Shown piece by piece: positions 10,645-23,000 of a stretch of 64,000 nt of DNA. This stretch comes from Amia ocellicauda (taxonomy: Eukaryota > Chordata > Actinopteri > Amiiformes > Amiidae). The notes under the pieces are model-generated. The model ran no database searches. It was not told the DNA's origin and worked only from the letters and a program-made list of their open reading frames with translations. The translations under genes were made by a program, and so were the position numbers. Numbering within the stretch: the stretch's first letter is position 1; each line of letters begins with the position of its first letter. The stretch covers positions 59,627,350 to 59,691,349 of the forward strand of contig NC_089851.1 of assembly GCF_036373705.1 (NCBI RefSeq), given 5' to 3'.

Positions 10645-12338
10645 AAGGGTAGCGCACGGCATCTCTCTCTCTCACCTGAACCAGTAACTCGCTGCCACAG
10701 CTCAACCTGTACCAGAAACCAACCAAGTCTTTGCCGGGAACAGAAGAGTTAAACTGGGAGAAGGAGATTGAGCTGTACGAAGAAATCTGTAAAGATCTTT
10801 ATTCAGTTAAAGAACTTTAGAAACTGCGCCTGCCCGCCTGTACCCATCTGATCAGTGGAGTGAATACAGCTGGACAATTGACTAAGTCGACTGCAATACG
10901 AAAGTGTTCAGTCATTTAAATAGCTATTGAGTCTTAAGAAACTTGACCCTTGGAAACAAACAGGGCCTTGCTTTCCACAAAGACTTTGTCTTCAAGTAAC
11001 TATGGTGGAAACCCTCCTTGCAAAGAAGATCCTGTGCACATTCTTGGAGCCTTCAAACCAGTGGAAAATCAGTTTGGAAAAGACTCTACTATCGCGAAAC
11101 CCCAACTTCCAGGTGCATCGACTGAGTGGAAGTTCTTGGACAAAGCCGAACCGGACTGCCTTTGTTCCAAACCACACGGACCTCGTGCCGTGTGCTGTTA
11201 TCTGAGCCCGAAGGCAGAGAGGCCTCTCTGCGACGAAGTTCAGATAAGTTTAACAGTTTGGAGTTTATTATTCATGACATTTGAGAAATCCATTAGATAT
11301 GTTATTCTGTGAGTCATAAACTAGTATTTTCTTAAATATAAATGAGTGCTGTATTAAACTGTTTTGTTTGACAATTTTAGAAATAAGAATCTGTCAACGC
11401 CGAGAAATATATTCTCATTCCTGTTTAATTGTTTAGTCTGAAATTGACACAAGTTAATAGACACTAGATTATAGGTGGACCTGCCTATCCTTAATCATTG
11501 AACAGTAATCAATTAGGGAGAATTGTGGTAACAAGAAATGATAGAATCTTTCTCGGCACCCAAATATAAATGAGACTGATATATATATATATAACGAGAA
11601 GTTATTTGACTTAAATACTAACCTGCATAGTTATTTGATGTTTGACTAACAATACTAATGAGACTCACCTTCGTCTTACTAACCGGTATTGTAGTCAATG
11701 TATTTATAACCTTTTTTGTTTAACGATTTGTGTGTTATCATATGCCATTCCATGGTCTTTGATTTGGTCAAGGAAGTGATTTGTCTTTGATTTGTTGATC
11801 TAGAGTTGAATTTTTATTAGTTTTTCCCTTTTTGTATAATTAGTGTAGTGCTACATTTAGTCTTTGTTTTTAATAAATTTGACAATTTATATCTTTGGAA
11901 TTGGTGTCTGCGTCCAATTGTTACAGAAATTGAGTTCTACAAGATTCCAGGATCCGTGATAAGGTGATACTATACATTCACTTCTTTAATTGAAATTTAT
12001 AAGTGTACCTTACGCTACATCAAGTTAAGTAGTGGTTTCTGTTAAATGTTATCTTGTGAGATTTATTTATTTTATTTTGTATAACGAAACAAAAATTTAG
12101 ATTGTTCAGTACACAATCATTCTGCAATCATCAGGGCAGTACTGCACACTTCTGTGTTTTGCCTTTCCCATTCAAACCAGGCTGGACTAGAAGGAGAATT
12201 TAAAGACTGCCTGCAATCCACTTGTGAAAATGAGATTACCAAGGCATCAAAACCCTCAAAAAGAAGACACTGTCTAAGAATCGGGGAGAGCCATGATTCA
12301 AGCTGATCTGTACTAAAGTGTTTCCTTTTGTTCCTCAG
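10645..12338. other. Unassigned sequence, possibly old retroelement-derived
   Basis: No exon recognised. 10660-11250 is moderately GC-rich and 11300-12100 is AT-rich. A stretch near 11870-11930 has an AATAAA followed by a GC-richer tail, as LTR ends often do, but I found no matching start, target duplication or second copy, so I leave it unnamed. Confidence 0.3.
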
Positions 12339-15300
12339 GCTTGGGACAAAGGCAGAGCACTGGCAGAGCCTCTTCTCTCAGTTCTGCAGCAGGACGGCTA
12401 ATGAAGAGGACGAAATCGCTCACAAGCTCCTGGGAGAGAAGTTTCAGGTCAGGGTCTGTGTTCAGGGCTTCAGAGATTCTTAAGAAGTCGCACCACACCA
12501 AATTTCCTCCAGGATGCAGAAGGTACTCAGTGTAGTTATAGATGCCTGTATCCTGGACTAATGGAATTGAAAGGCATCTTCTGATCTGGATGCTCGTAGC
12601 GTAATAAGAACTTCAAAGAGCGACTTCTTTTGTAATAATCCTGTTTCTAGTATCAATTCCTTTGCCTTTCCAATGGGAACATAACCCACAGGAAACACTA
12701 CTTTTCACAAACTGCCACTCATCTTCAAGTACTCTGAATAAAACAGCACTGCCTGAGGAGTCTAACGGTGATGTGCAGAAGGTGTGGACGGCTGGTTGTG
12801 AATTGCTGCTTTTTTATGTCGGCTTTGTCACGGTCTCCCCTGTTTCTACCTTAGTTCACCACCAGAGGTCTCCCTCTCCCGAATACTAGTTTAGTGCTTC
12901 TCCTTTCCTTTATCCAGTCAAACCAGTCTTTCCACATTCTTCCCTACCAGGTGCACCTGTTCTGTCCTCCTCTCCTATCATTGGTCAATCCTTCATTCAC
13001 CTTGTTCAATCCCTCTCTCCTTCACAGTACTTAAACCCCTCTGTTTCCTAGATTAATCGTGAAGTCTTGCATTCTCTCCTGGATCATTTCTAAGCCTTGT
13101 TTCTTGAGTGCCTTCCTGTGTATTTTTTTGACATTTTGCTTCCTTCTCTCGTTTACCCCTGTCGGATCTCCCTACTAGCCTGTTCGCTTGATCGTTTGAC
13201 CTGGACTGTCCCAGTTTATGCTCTCTCGTTTTGCCCTTATTGGATTATCTGCTTCAACTCTAAAAGCCTGCACTTGGATCCTTTCCTTTGGTCCTAGAGG
13301 ACGTCACAGGCTTGCTGATATTAAGTTTGGCTTTGGGTTGACCAGATATCACCCTGCAATCAAAATTTTCCCAGACAAAAACAAGAACAAACATCTGCAC
13401 AAAAGTGGTAGGCATCCTTCAATGACTTGCAGGGTTACAAAGTGAGCCTGTGTTCCTTGTGTGGTTTCAGCACAGGCACAAACTGAATGTACTGTGTAGC
13501 TGTGGTCCCTGGAATAATATAACCTGGACCTAACCCTAATTCTAACCTTAACCATCTCTGTAATGTTGTTTCGGGAGTAATGGCCACAGAGCAAAATCAG
13601 GTCATGCATTTTGCTTGCAGGTCAAAGTCAGACCATGACAGACCTGTCTGACCTGTTTTCATTTGTAAAATGATATTACATGCAAGATTCTATTCAATTT
13701 CTGTCCTGTGCCTGCCTTCATGCTTGCTTCCTCTGGGATCAGTTTAAGGCTAAGATGTTGAGTCTCAGGAGCTTAAGACAATGGCTGTGGTTAATGTAGG
13801 TCGGGTGTCACCTATATTTCTCTGTGTCGGGTTTTAGGGGCAACTGACATTGTTGTGGAACCAGTTCACTACAGCACTTTACGACGAGTGTCTGAGCAAG
13901 GTGAGTGTGTCCTGGAAATGCCATTTAATATCGCTGGGGGTTGCATTCCAGACATAGAAGAGCCCAGTTCTTGGCAAGCATGTCTGGGAATTGAAAGTGT
14001 CTAATAATCGCATTCACTGTTGCTGTTAATGGTCTTGCAACTCAAAACTTGCAGAATCCAGCCTTGTCAGCTTTGTAAATATCTTTTCTTGTTGTTGTTA
14101 CTTTAATCGTAATTCTTTAATGAGAGCATTTTATCATTTGACAGGAACTGACATACTCCAACACTCTCTTGATAAGGAGGCATTTATAACATCTCACATT
14201 GTCAACTGCATTTCTTTATATACATTTATTTCCTTGCTATGCCTTATTAGCAAACTTATGCTTCGGCTTCTTCAGAACAAAGCTAGAATACTCCCCTGTT
14301 CCTCAGCTAACTATGACAGAGGAATAGCCATGTTTTTAAAGCTACAATTACATACTATCCTCACAATATGGTTTAAAAATCTCTAAGATCTCAAAATACA
14401 CTTTGCTTGCTTATTTTTTAGCTTGTTCTTAAATCACTGGAGCCTGTGGCCCATAGTGGTTGTTCGCCCTCTCTGTGGAGCTTCATTTTAACTGGCAGTA
14501 GGAAACCTGAAACTCTGATTGCTTTGAAGTTCAAGTTCTCTGTCCCTGCTTTGAACATGCTCTTATATAACTGGGTTGTTACCAAAGCTTATCAACACCT
14601 CTTCTTCAAGGCACAGAATTTTGTCTCCTAGCCTTGTTCAAAGTAGACAGAATAGGATGGTGGTTGGAGCTGTGTGCTGTCCAAAATGGTTCTTCTGGGA
14701 GTGTCATGTTTAGCCAAGGCCTTTTGTTTATAAAACTATACTATACATTTCAGACCGGTCACAACTACATTATGGTTTGACCTGACCAATGTATTACTTC
14801 TAGTCTGTACGATAGGTGTAAGAAAGTCTATACAAGAGATTTATACAAGAACCCTGCATGATTTGAAGAACATGTGAATCCAAGAACCTCACCAAAGTTT
14901 TTTCCAAGTGCCAACAACATTGCTTGTAAGTCTGTAGCCTGTTTAGGTTGTCCCTCAAATATATAGTCTTTGTTTACCCTGCCTTGTTGTGCACATTTCA
15001 GCTAAGAATCTACACACTGCATCGACAGCCAATGGCTTGAACAGAGGTCTGCTCGTTTCTTCCCCCATGGAGTCATCTCAAAGGCTGCTCAGCCTTTTGG
15101 CTTTTGCTCCCACCTCATGTTTTTTTGTGAATTCTCTTGTCTAGCCAACCACAGCTGCCTGCCCAATGCCGAGGCCTCATTCCCTGACAACAACTACCTG
15201 TTGCACATGACTGCCCTCTCTGATATCGCCCCTGGGGAGGTAAAGCCATCAGAATAATTGTGTGTGCGCGTGTATGTGGGGCAGTTCATAGTCTGTATAT

Positions 15301-15819
15301 AAACAAGTATATGTCTGTGTGTGTCAATGCTTTTGTAAGGACCTGCAGGCACAGCTAGATTGATGTGCTGTTCTATAATTTCTCCTAGTATAGAAAAATA
15401 AGTTCAAAGTGTAATAATTGGGGGTTTTCAGGAAATCTCCATCAGCTACCTAGATTGCTGTCAAAGAGACTGGAGTAGGCACAGCCGCCACAAGATTCTC
15501 AGGTACATAGAGAGCCCAGAGACCGAGACTGAAGCCCCATTTACAGTGTCTGCTGCTACTTCACTGAAAGGCATTAGTGTCGAGGCACAGTTGGACTTTG
15601 TTTTTGGAAGCACAGTAAAGTCTAACACAGTGAAGTGTTAAGGATTTCTCTCTAACCCACTGTTCTCTTTTGTTGTCAGGGAGAACTACCTGATTGCCTG
15701 CTCCTGTCCCAAGTGTCTCTCCCAGGCTGGATGTGACCTCTGAGGAAGAGGAGGAGGAAGGCAAAGGGGAGGGCGAGACGGAGGGCGACGACCTGGAGGA
15801 TGAGATGACAGACGTGTGA
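12339..15819 (+). pseudogene. smyd5: SMYD5-like SET-domain gene, partial and frameshifted
   Basis: Five exons match the C-terminal half of SMYD5, a SET/MYND-family protein lysine methyltransferase: 12339-12447 (LFSQFC, EKFQ), 13838-13900 (GQLTLLWNQF), 15145-15239 ([12 protein letters not shown], the SET-domain Asn-His-Ser-Cys motif), 15432-15502 ([20 protein letters not shown]) and 15680-15819 (CSCPKCL, then an acidic tail ending EDEMTDV). All have GT donors and AG acceptors. The exons expected between 13900 and 15145 (the WFTPEGF region and the stretch before NHSC) are not found, nor are any upstream MYND/SET exons. In the last exon the frame breaks near 15725, between CPKCLSQAG and DVTSEEEE, so the acidic tail is in another frame. 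Introns rule out a retrocopy. It is most likely a duplicated, decayed copy. An assembly gap plus an error is the alternative. Confidence 0.8.
12826..13308 (+). mobile_element. Solo LTR in a SMYD5-like intron
   Basis: A 483-bp block begins TGTCACGG and ends GTCACA, flanked on both sides by the 5-bp duplication GGCTT (12821-12825 and 13309-13313). Its pyrimidine-rich text with CCACCAGAGG near the start and GCACTTGGATCC near the end is typical of fish LTR retrotransposons of the Gypsy type as I recall them. No internal region is present, so it is a lone LTR left by recombination. Confidence 0.8.
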
Positions 15820-15985
15820 CGGGCGGGTCATCACACCAGCGCACACCACTGAAACGGCACCGAGTTGATGTTAGAACAGTGGAGGACAGCAGTGCCGGCA
15901 GTGGGTCGGCTCTTCGCATCCACAGAGCACACACGGGCTCGCTCCACCTGCCTCATCCCTGACTGTCCTCTACAGCCTCTCACCG

Positions 15986-15991
15986 AATAAA
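15986..15991 (+). terminator. Polyadenylation signal AATAAA of the SMYD5-like copy
   Basis: AATAAA lies about 170 bases after the stop at 15817-15819, a normal distance for a short 3' UTR. Confidence 0.6.
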
Positions 15992-16147
15992 ACATTCATT
16001 AAAACTAGAACACATTTCACATCAGATTTTTTTTTTAACTGTCGAATTTCTGTCCCTGTTATGTTTCTGCATATGAGATTCCAAAGAAAGAAGACCACTT
16101 TTTAAATGGATTTAAAATAAATAACACTCATTCATGGCATTTATTAT

Positions 16148-16199
<52 letters not shown>

Positions 16200-17109
16200 G
16201 TATTAACTTTCCACTCCTGGTGCTTTCAGGAAGTGTTCTTCAGTGGGCATGACACAAGTTAGAAATGATGCATTTCTCAAAAATGTTTGTCTACCTACCT
16301 TTGACTTCAGTTACAACTTGAATGCATGACATGAAAATTTATCCTGCAAGTTGTATGCCAATAGTTTTTTTTTATTATTTTTTCTTTATAGATTCTAGGT
16401 AAGTCAAGTGCTCTTGTCCCAAACAAAGTCCAGTCTATTAACATCTTATCAAGACTTACTTGCAGAGCATTTTCTATTAGACTGCTATTGTGTAAGCTAA
16501 CCAGAATAATTCCTAAACTCCCTGTTACATTTCAGTCCAGTACTATATGCAGATTGTTTAACAAATGTCTTGGCACTGTGTTCAACTTAATGACTATTAG
16601 ATCTGTCTATCATTTCAATAGTTACAGGCAATAACTAAATAGCTGTTACTTTAAGAGACTGGGACCATTCACAGTGTAAATATGCCAGCTGTTCATAGGA
16701 CTGCCTGCAGTATCTATCATTGCCAGTAACTCTTGACATAAAACAATTACTGTTTTACAAGTTGCATCCTCACAAGCTGAGAGTTATGTAGTGCAGCAGT
16801 ATGAATAGCACAGATGTCATATTTACTGGGGATATGAAGGCAGCTTTGTTTTCCCGACACTAGGTGGCATTGCTGTAAAAGAGCGATCGACTTGCAGAGC
16901 TTCCGTAGTGTTCTTAGTTTTTTTTTTTTTAACTCCAAAGATCAGTAACAGTATGGAAATGCACATATGGTATATTTATACTTTTAAGACAGATCAATAA
17001 CCCTTCCTAAAGGAGAATGACTGTTCACTCTCCCCTTTCCCAGAGAGATCTACCACTTTCTAAACACAAGGAATGGCCTGTAATATTTACTCTTACTGCT
17101 TAATATATA
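15992..17109. other. Intergenic, no gene seen
   Basis: AT-rich unique sequence. It contains a (TAA)n block facing a (TTA)n block at about 16140-16200, which together form an inverted repeat able to fold into a hairpin. Nothing else is recognised. Confidence 0.6.
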
Positions 17110-17111
17110 TA

Positions 17112-18332
17112 CACTCACGTAAAGGATTATTAGGAACACCTGTTCAATTTCTCATTAATGCAATTATCTAACCAACCAATCACATGGCAGTTGCTTCAAT
17201 GCATTTAGGGGTGTGGTCCTGGTCAAGACAATCTCCTGAACTCCAAACTGAATGTCTGAATGGGAAAGAAAGGTGATTTAAGCAATTTTGAGCGTGGCAT
17301 GGTTGTTGGTGCCAGACAGGCTGGTCTGAGTATTTCACAATCTGCTCAGTTACTGGGATTTTCACGCACAACCATTTCTAGGGTTTACAAAGAATGGTGT
17401 GAAAAGGGAAAAACATCCAGTATGCGGCAGTCCTGTGGGCGAAAGTGCCTTGTTGATGCTAGAGGTCAGAGGAGAATGGGCCGACTGATTCAAGCTGATA
17501 GAAGAGCAACTTTGACTGAAATAACCACTCGTTACAACCGAGGTATGCAGCAAAGCATCTGTGAAGCCACAACACGTACAACCTTGAGGCGGATGGGCTA
17601 CAACAGCAGAAGATCCCACCGGGTACCACTCATCTCCACTACAAATAGGAGAAAGAGGCTACAATTTGCACAAGCTCACCAAAATTGGACAGTTGAAGAC
17701 TGGAAAAATGTTGCCTGGTCTGATGAGTCTCGATTTCTGTTGAGACATTCAGATGGTAGAGTCAGAATTTGGCGTAAACAGAATGAGAACATGGATCCAT
17801 CATGCCTTGTTACCACTGTGCAGGCTGGTGGTGGTGGTGTAATGGTGTGGGGGATGTTTTCTTGGCACACTTTAGGCCCCTTAGTGCCAATTGGGCATCG
17901 TTTAAATGCCACGGCCTACCTGAGCATTGTTTCTGACCATGTCCATCCCTTTATGACCACCATGTACCCATCCTCTGATGGCTACTTCCAGCAGGATAAT
18001 GCACCATGTCACAAAGGTCGAATCATTTCAAATTGGTTTCTTGAACATGACAATGTGTTCACTGTACTAAACTGGCCCCCACAGTCACCAGATCTCAACC
18101 CAATAGAGCATCTTTGGGATGTGGTGGAACAGGAGCTTCGTGCCCTGGATGTGCATCCCACAAATCTGCATCAACTGCAAGATGCTATCCTATCAATATG
18201 GGCCAACATTTCTAAAGAATGCTTTCAGCACCTTGTTGAATCAATGCCACATAGAATTAAGGCAGTTCTGAAGGCGAAAGGGGGTCAAACACAGTATTAG
18301 TATGGTGTTCCTAATAATCCTTTAGGTGAGTG
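17112..18332 (+). mobile_element. Tc1/mariner element, DD36E group, copy 2
   Basis: The same 1221-bp length, ends and layout as the copy at 9422-10642, flanked by TA (17110-17111 and 18333-18334). The left inverted repeat differs from the right by one base (CACTCACGT against CACTCACCT). The insertion site is a TA-rich stretch. Confidence 0.95.
17260..18300 (+). CDS. DD36E Tc1/mariner transposase, open frame
   Basis: A complete 346-residue frame, 95% identical to the protein at 9570-10610. The catalytic acids D155 (WSDES), D246 (QQDNAPCH) and E283 (PIEHLW) are all kept, as are both helix-turn-helix regions. Several differences here (R at TTRYN and RTTLRR, G at TLGPLVP) look like the more typical residues, so this copy may be closer to the family consensus. 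Two open copies 7.7 kb apart suggest activity in the not very distant past. Confidence 0.93.
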   Translation: MGKKGDLSNFERGMVVGARQAGLSISQSAQLLGFSRTTISRVYKEWCEKGKTSSMRQSCGRKCLVDARGQRRMGRLIQADRRATLTEITTRYNRGMQQSICEATTRTTLRRMGYNSRRSHRVPLISTTNRRKRLQFAQAHQNWTVEDWKNVAWSDESRFLLRHSDGRVRIWRKQNENMDPSCLVTTVQAGGGGVMVWGMFSWHTLGPLVPIGHRLNATAYLSIVSDHVHPFMTTMYPSSDGYFQQDNAPCHKGRIISNWFLEHDNVFTVLNWPPQSPDLNPIEHLWDVVEQELRALDVHPTNLHQLQDAILSIWANISKECFQHLVESMPHRIKAVLKAKGGQTQY

Positions 18333-18334
18333 TA

Positions 18335-20546
18335 TATACACACTTTTTTTCTTATTAAGATGCCAGCTACCATTTTCCTAAATGGGATGTATAATCAAAG
18401 ACCTATAACCAGACAGGTCATTCAAATACCCTTCATTCTTCCTCAGAGTGCATGCATGTCATTCAACCCAAATCAGAAACATCCATTCCTCGTAGGATAA
18501 CGGTAGTTTGTGATCCTCGCGTGGCAGTCCTCGCTTCGTATGTTGGGAATGTTTCCACTCGCATGCAGACACAAGTGCGGAGTTAAATAAGTACACCATA
18601 CTGTTTCGCACTTGCAAAATTAGTGTTCCCCTGTAATTAGATTGCATGGTGGATAGTGAGTACCAGTATTTTTAAGCCTGAATTAATAAGTTCTAAACAG
18701 GTAATATTTTGACAGTGATTCTAGGTGTTACACAGTTAAAGATTTAAAAACTACCAGGCTGACTCTCCTGACAGTTTGTCCTGTTATGTATGTGTGGAAT
18801 ATGGTAAGGATATGAAATCTAATTATCACAAACTTATGGTCCTATCACACATAGATTCAACTGGATGTGTTTTGCTTGTAATGTTTGACTAATGGTGGGT
18901 TCTCTGGGGAACCCAGACTTGTGGCTGCGTTGTAGTTGTGCATGTCTGATAGGTACAAGATACAGAGTGTTTTCAGCTCTTTGGTCTTAAAATGTCCTGT
19001 AAAATAGCCACTTTGGTACCACAATCCTCTGTGGAGTCTTGATCTGAATCTTGAGGGAAATTCAGTCACCCGAATCCTTAATCCAAGTTTTAAAAGACTT
19101 TATTGATTAATAAACTATCATGAGGTTGTGCGTTTTCATATTACATACAGGTTAGCATGGGAAATGTTCCAAGTGATTCTTTTGTAAATCAGTTAGGTTC
19201 CAAAATGTTTGAGCAATAGCCCACTAATGTCATTTGGTAATCTCCAATAAAATATCACTGGATTAAGTTGTCTGAGGCCTGTCTGTCTGTTTCCCTCTGA
19301 CCAATCACTCACTCACTCGCTCGCTGAAGACCTGGCTTAACCAACGGCAGAGTGTCTGGAGATAAATCCTGATGGAGAACGCTAGAATATCATTTAGTTG
19401 TCACCAGGGGCAGATAGACAGATGTCCCTCCCCAACAGGCACTCAAGTTATAGCTTTTCTATAGTGAGAAAAACAAAGCAAAATTACTTTTCAGACTTGT
19501 GCTGGTATGTAGCCTATAGTATTGATTTTGTTTGTAGCTCTTAAACATATGCACATAACTATAAGGCACCTCGACAGACTGATAATGACACGCATCACTT
19601 CAATCCTTCAGTATTCCTCCCAGCAATAAACAAAGACAATATATATTGAATGGATATTCAAGAACTGAAATCCACCTTAAACTATTACGTAAACACCTCC
19701 AGTCCAGGAAAATGTATTTCTTCCCATTCTATAGGGCAGGATCGCAACCTTCGATTTAAGAAGAGCAGTATCTGTATAGATAGGATTTGAAGCACATAAC
19801 AGACACACACGTACAGATGCATAAATACAGATCTGTGTAAGTACATATGTATGTGTTATATTTCCGTTTCTACAGAAAACAAACATCTGAAGAGTTAAAC
19901 ATACTTTCAGGGAAGAGAAGATCTCAATTCCTCAATCTTATGCCAGCAAGACTGAAGAGACACTCATTAATACTTATATGTTATATGGGCTATTCAGTTG
20001 ATTTATGAACAATAAGCTATTCTGGATTCATATTAATTTGGGGCTCTTAGTGGTCATCTTTTATCTGATCAACAACATATGTTGAATAGAATATCTTCCA
20101 AATTCATTGGAAGTAAAAGAAAAAATGAAGTATAGTTCCTGTGGTATGCTCTAAGAATTGATGTCAATTTGTGACCAGTATTTAGAGGAGGTACGCACGC
20201 CCAAGGGCTCTCTGGCCCGCAGAGAGTTGACGGTTGGCCCAAAAGTGAATCTGGGTTAAACTGGCACAACAGTAAAATGTCCATGTTGGGCACCCTGTTG
20301 GCCTGGGACAGCCAGAGTTCACTTTACGCCACCACCATGGCCACCAATGAGCCGAAGCACGGGAGCTCGACCACAAGGTCTGTTGTGAGATGGTCCAGGA
20401 GGGTGTGGGTCACAAGGTGGGCGCAAATATGCCAGGAGGCAGGGTCCTCAGGATGTGCATGATGTGTGCTTTATAGCTCACAGATCTGGAGAGGAGTATC
20501 CACAATTGTGATTTGCAAAACAGAGATTGAGTTACTGTATGTCACA
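18335..20546. other. Intergenic, no gene seen
   Basis: Mostly unique AT-rich sequence. 20170-20460 is clearly more GC-rich, with open frames on both strands, but I recognise no family in any frame. Confidence 0.5.
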
Positions 20547-20550
20547 GTAG

Positions 20551-20949
20551 TGTGGAAGAACAATCATCTTCAATCAGGTTGGAACGTTAGTTGCAATGCC
20601 TTTAATACACGCAGCGTGGAGAGGAACAGTGAATCAAGAAGATCCCAAAGTCGCTCTGCCTTCATTTTAACAGTCAGAGCTTTTATACACAAACATCAAA
20701 GAGCTGGTTAAAAAGTTAGCTAAGCAGAATATATATCATTATAGGACAGAGTTCATAGGTCAACACATGGATTAGGGAGCAGGCACTTAAATCATACTGT
20801 TTGACATTGTCTCCAAGATTCTCACTGTAAATAACAAACAGAAATCAAGCTACCTTCTGGCCTGACCTTCTAGCTTGACCTTATCTTTCTTAAGTATACA
20901 AGAGAGATAAACAGGTATTAGAGAAAGAATTTCTAACTTTCCTTCCACA
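20551..20949 (-). repeat. 3' LTR of the provirus
   Basis: 399 bp, with mirror-like ends TGTGGAAG and CTTCCACA, nearly identical to 37249-37677. It lacks a stretch of about 30 bases that the other LTR has. Confidence 0.9.
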
Positions 20950-20963
20950 CTCCCCCCATTTTG
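20950..20963 (-). other. Polypurine tract
   Basis: On the minus strand a purine run (AAAATGGGGGGAG) lies directly against the start of the 3' LTR, the place where retroviral plus-strand synthesis is primed. Confidence 0.75.
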
Positions 20964-21022
20964 TCCTATGATGAGACCCTGGAGTTGTAAACCTTAACCT
21001 CAGGGGGAATAGTGGACATCAT

Positions 21023-22000
21023 TCAGTGTAATAAGGTTATATTCATAAGATCCATTATATCACTGTGTTCTTGCAGCATTTCCACATACATTATTTTAGC
21101 AGACTCCTTTATTTCAACAGGAGTATGGCTTTTCTGCATTTCTCTAGCAGTGCAAGCACAGCAACACTTGATCAGTCCAAAACAAATATAGAGAAGAATG
21201 AGTATGCCAAGGATAAAAAGCAGACTTTGGGCTATGATAGCACCAATACTTCCGAGGGAGCCACTTATCCAGCTCCCAAGAGACCACTCCGAGGTCTGGT
21301 GGATTTTAGTTACATCTTTACAAATGTGATCCGTAAGATCATGAATGTGTTCAGTAAACTTAGTAAAGGCAGATGCATTAACAGTATTGTAAATACTCAT
21401 ATCTATTCTATAATGTTTCCATATAGCACAGTTATCTTCCACAGTCAAGGGAACTGGGATCATGGGAATGCCTCCCTCAGTGTTATGGGGCACATGTGAA
21501 CACACCCAGCACCTTGACAGATTCAAGTCTTTTGTAAACTGATAAGACAGTTGGAGGTAGGCGTTTCCTCTGGTCAGGTAGCTGTCTCGTCGCTGTCAAA
21601 TCCTCAGTTGTATTTTATCAGTGTATATGTTATTGTTTGTGGTGTCGATATGCAAAAGGGGAGAGGTTACTAGCACATCACCTGGTATTTGTGGACTCAT
21701 GCGTCCTGCCGCTCCTTTTGGGCCACTGCTCTGGCCATGTGCCGTTAGCTGGAGGGTGATGCTGATGTCAGCTTCTTCTGGACGGGTTTCCTCAGTCAGT
21801 GATGATCCTGTCAACTTGGAGGTGAAGGCGCCCTTTTCCAAGGCTGCTATGGCGCAGATGATGGTCCCGCAGGCGATGAGGAAGAGGATCCAGGCGAAGG
21901 CATTATCCCTCTGTTCTCCACCAGGGTTGTGCTGATCACCTCGATTGGCAAGTTTGCAGTGGGAGGAGTGGATCCATGTCGTCTTTCCTTGGCACTTCAC
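21023..22000 (-). pseudogene. Envelope remnant (fossil)
   Basis: On the minus strand the region shows a CWVC-type motif typical of retroviral surface subunits (CWVCSHVPHN), and further on a transmembrane-subunit tail: a hydrophobic span (IIAQSLLFILGILILLY) followed by a Cys-rich cytoplasmic stretch (CCCACTAREM). An upstream hydrophobic leader-like segment lies just after the integrase tail. The order is as in a simple retrovirus. Broken. Confidence 0.65.
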
Positions 22001-23000
22001 AGCTGTGTGGGTGGTCAGGAGCACCTGGTAGGGCCCTGTCCACCTGGGCTGTTGGGAGGACTTTCTCTTTTGTGCTTTAATATACACATAGTCACCTTGC
22101 ACCTTGCACCTTGCAATCCTGCTGGGATGGTTCAGTCTGGGCGGCTTTCACCTGTGAATGGACAGCTTCGAATGCACGTGTTAGTCCCATACAAAAAGAC
22201 AACATAGCATCATCCATCAAGTGAATGTCCATTTCCCTTACAGACAATGGAGGAGTGATGGAGAGTCTCATAAGTCATCCCATAATAATCTCACACGGAG
22301 AAAGGCCCTGTTTTTTTCAATTTGCTGACGATCTCATTGTCATTAGGACTATAGGAAGGGCATCTGGACATTTGAGTCCTGTTTGTTTGCATATTTTAAC
22401 CAGCTTATTCTTTAACATTCCATTTTGTTTCTCCACTGCTCCAGCTGACTGAGCCTGATGGGGCAGTGAAAATGTTGTTTACCTCGCAGGGCTTTGCATA
22501 GTTCCTGCACTATCGTCCCAGTGAAGTGAGTGTTCCTATCGCTGGAAATTTCCCTGGAATGCGAAATCTACATATAACATCCCTTAACAGTATTTTTGCT
22601 ACTGTTACTACTTCAGCCTTCCTATGGGATAGGCTTCAACCCATTTAGAACACCTATACATTATTACAAGTATATATTCATATCCACAACATTTAAGCTT
22701 TTGAACACAATCTATTTGCATATTGCAGGATTATGAGCTTGATAAATGTGGCAAGTTCTACAATATTGCTAAGCTGTTACTATAAAACCTGGGGCAAACC
22801 AATTTAAAAGACTGATGCACACATCCCCCCTTTGCCTGTGTGGCCAACACCATGCGCCAGATGGGCAAACCAGGGAAAGAGTGCCTGTGAGGCAACCAAT
22901 GAATTAGTAAACGTTTGAGCTCTCTTATGGAAGGTGCAGTGGCCAGTTGCAATTTCCTGGAGCTTTTACAGTGCATCTCAAATTATATTTCATCCAGCCC
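22000..23000 (-). pseudogene. Retroviral integrase remnant (fossil)
   Basis: The minus strand at 22000-22102 carries an SH3-like integrase tail (GDYVYIKA, then RWTGPYQVLLTT, W..SHCK). Upstream pieces match the catalytic core region (FTGTIVQELC-like) and a zinc-binding start region near 22.7 kb. It is the downstream end of pol, directly before envelope, as in retroviruses. Broken in several places. Protease and reverse transcriptase are not seen. Confidence 0.6.

Noticed and set aside
10645-12000. LTR or retroelement at 10.6-12.0 kb
   Set aside because: It has an LTR-like tail, but no start, no duplication and no partner copy could be shown.
20160-20460. Host exon in the GC-richer patch left of the provirus
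   Set aside because: Open frames on both strands, but no family text and no clear splice sites.
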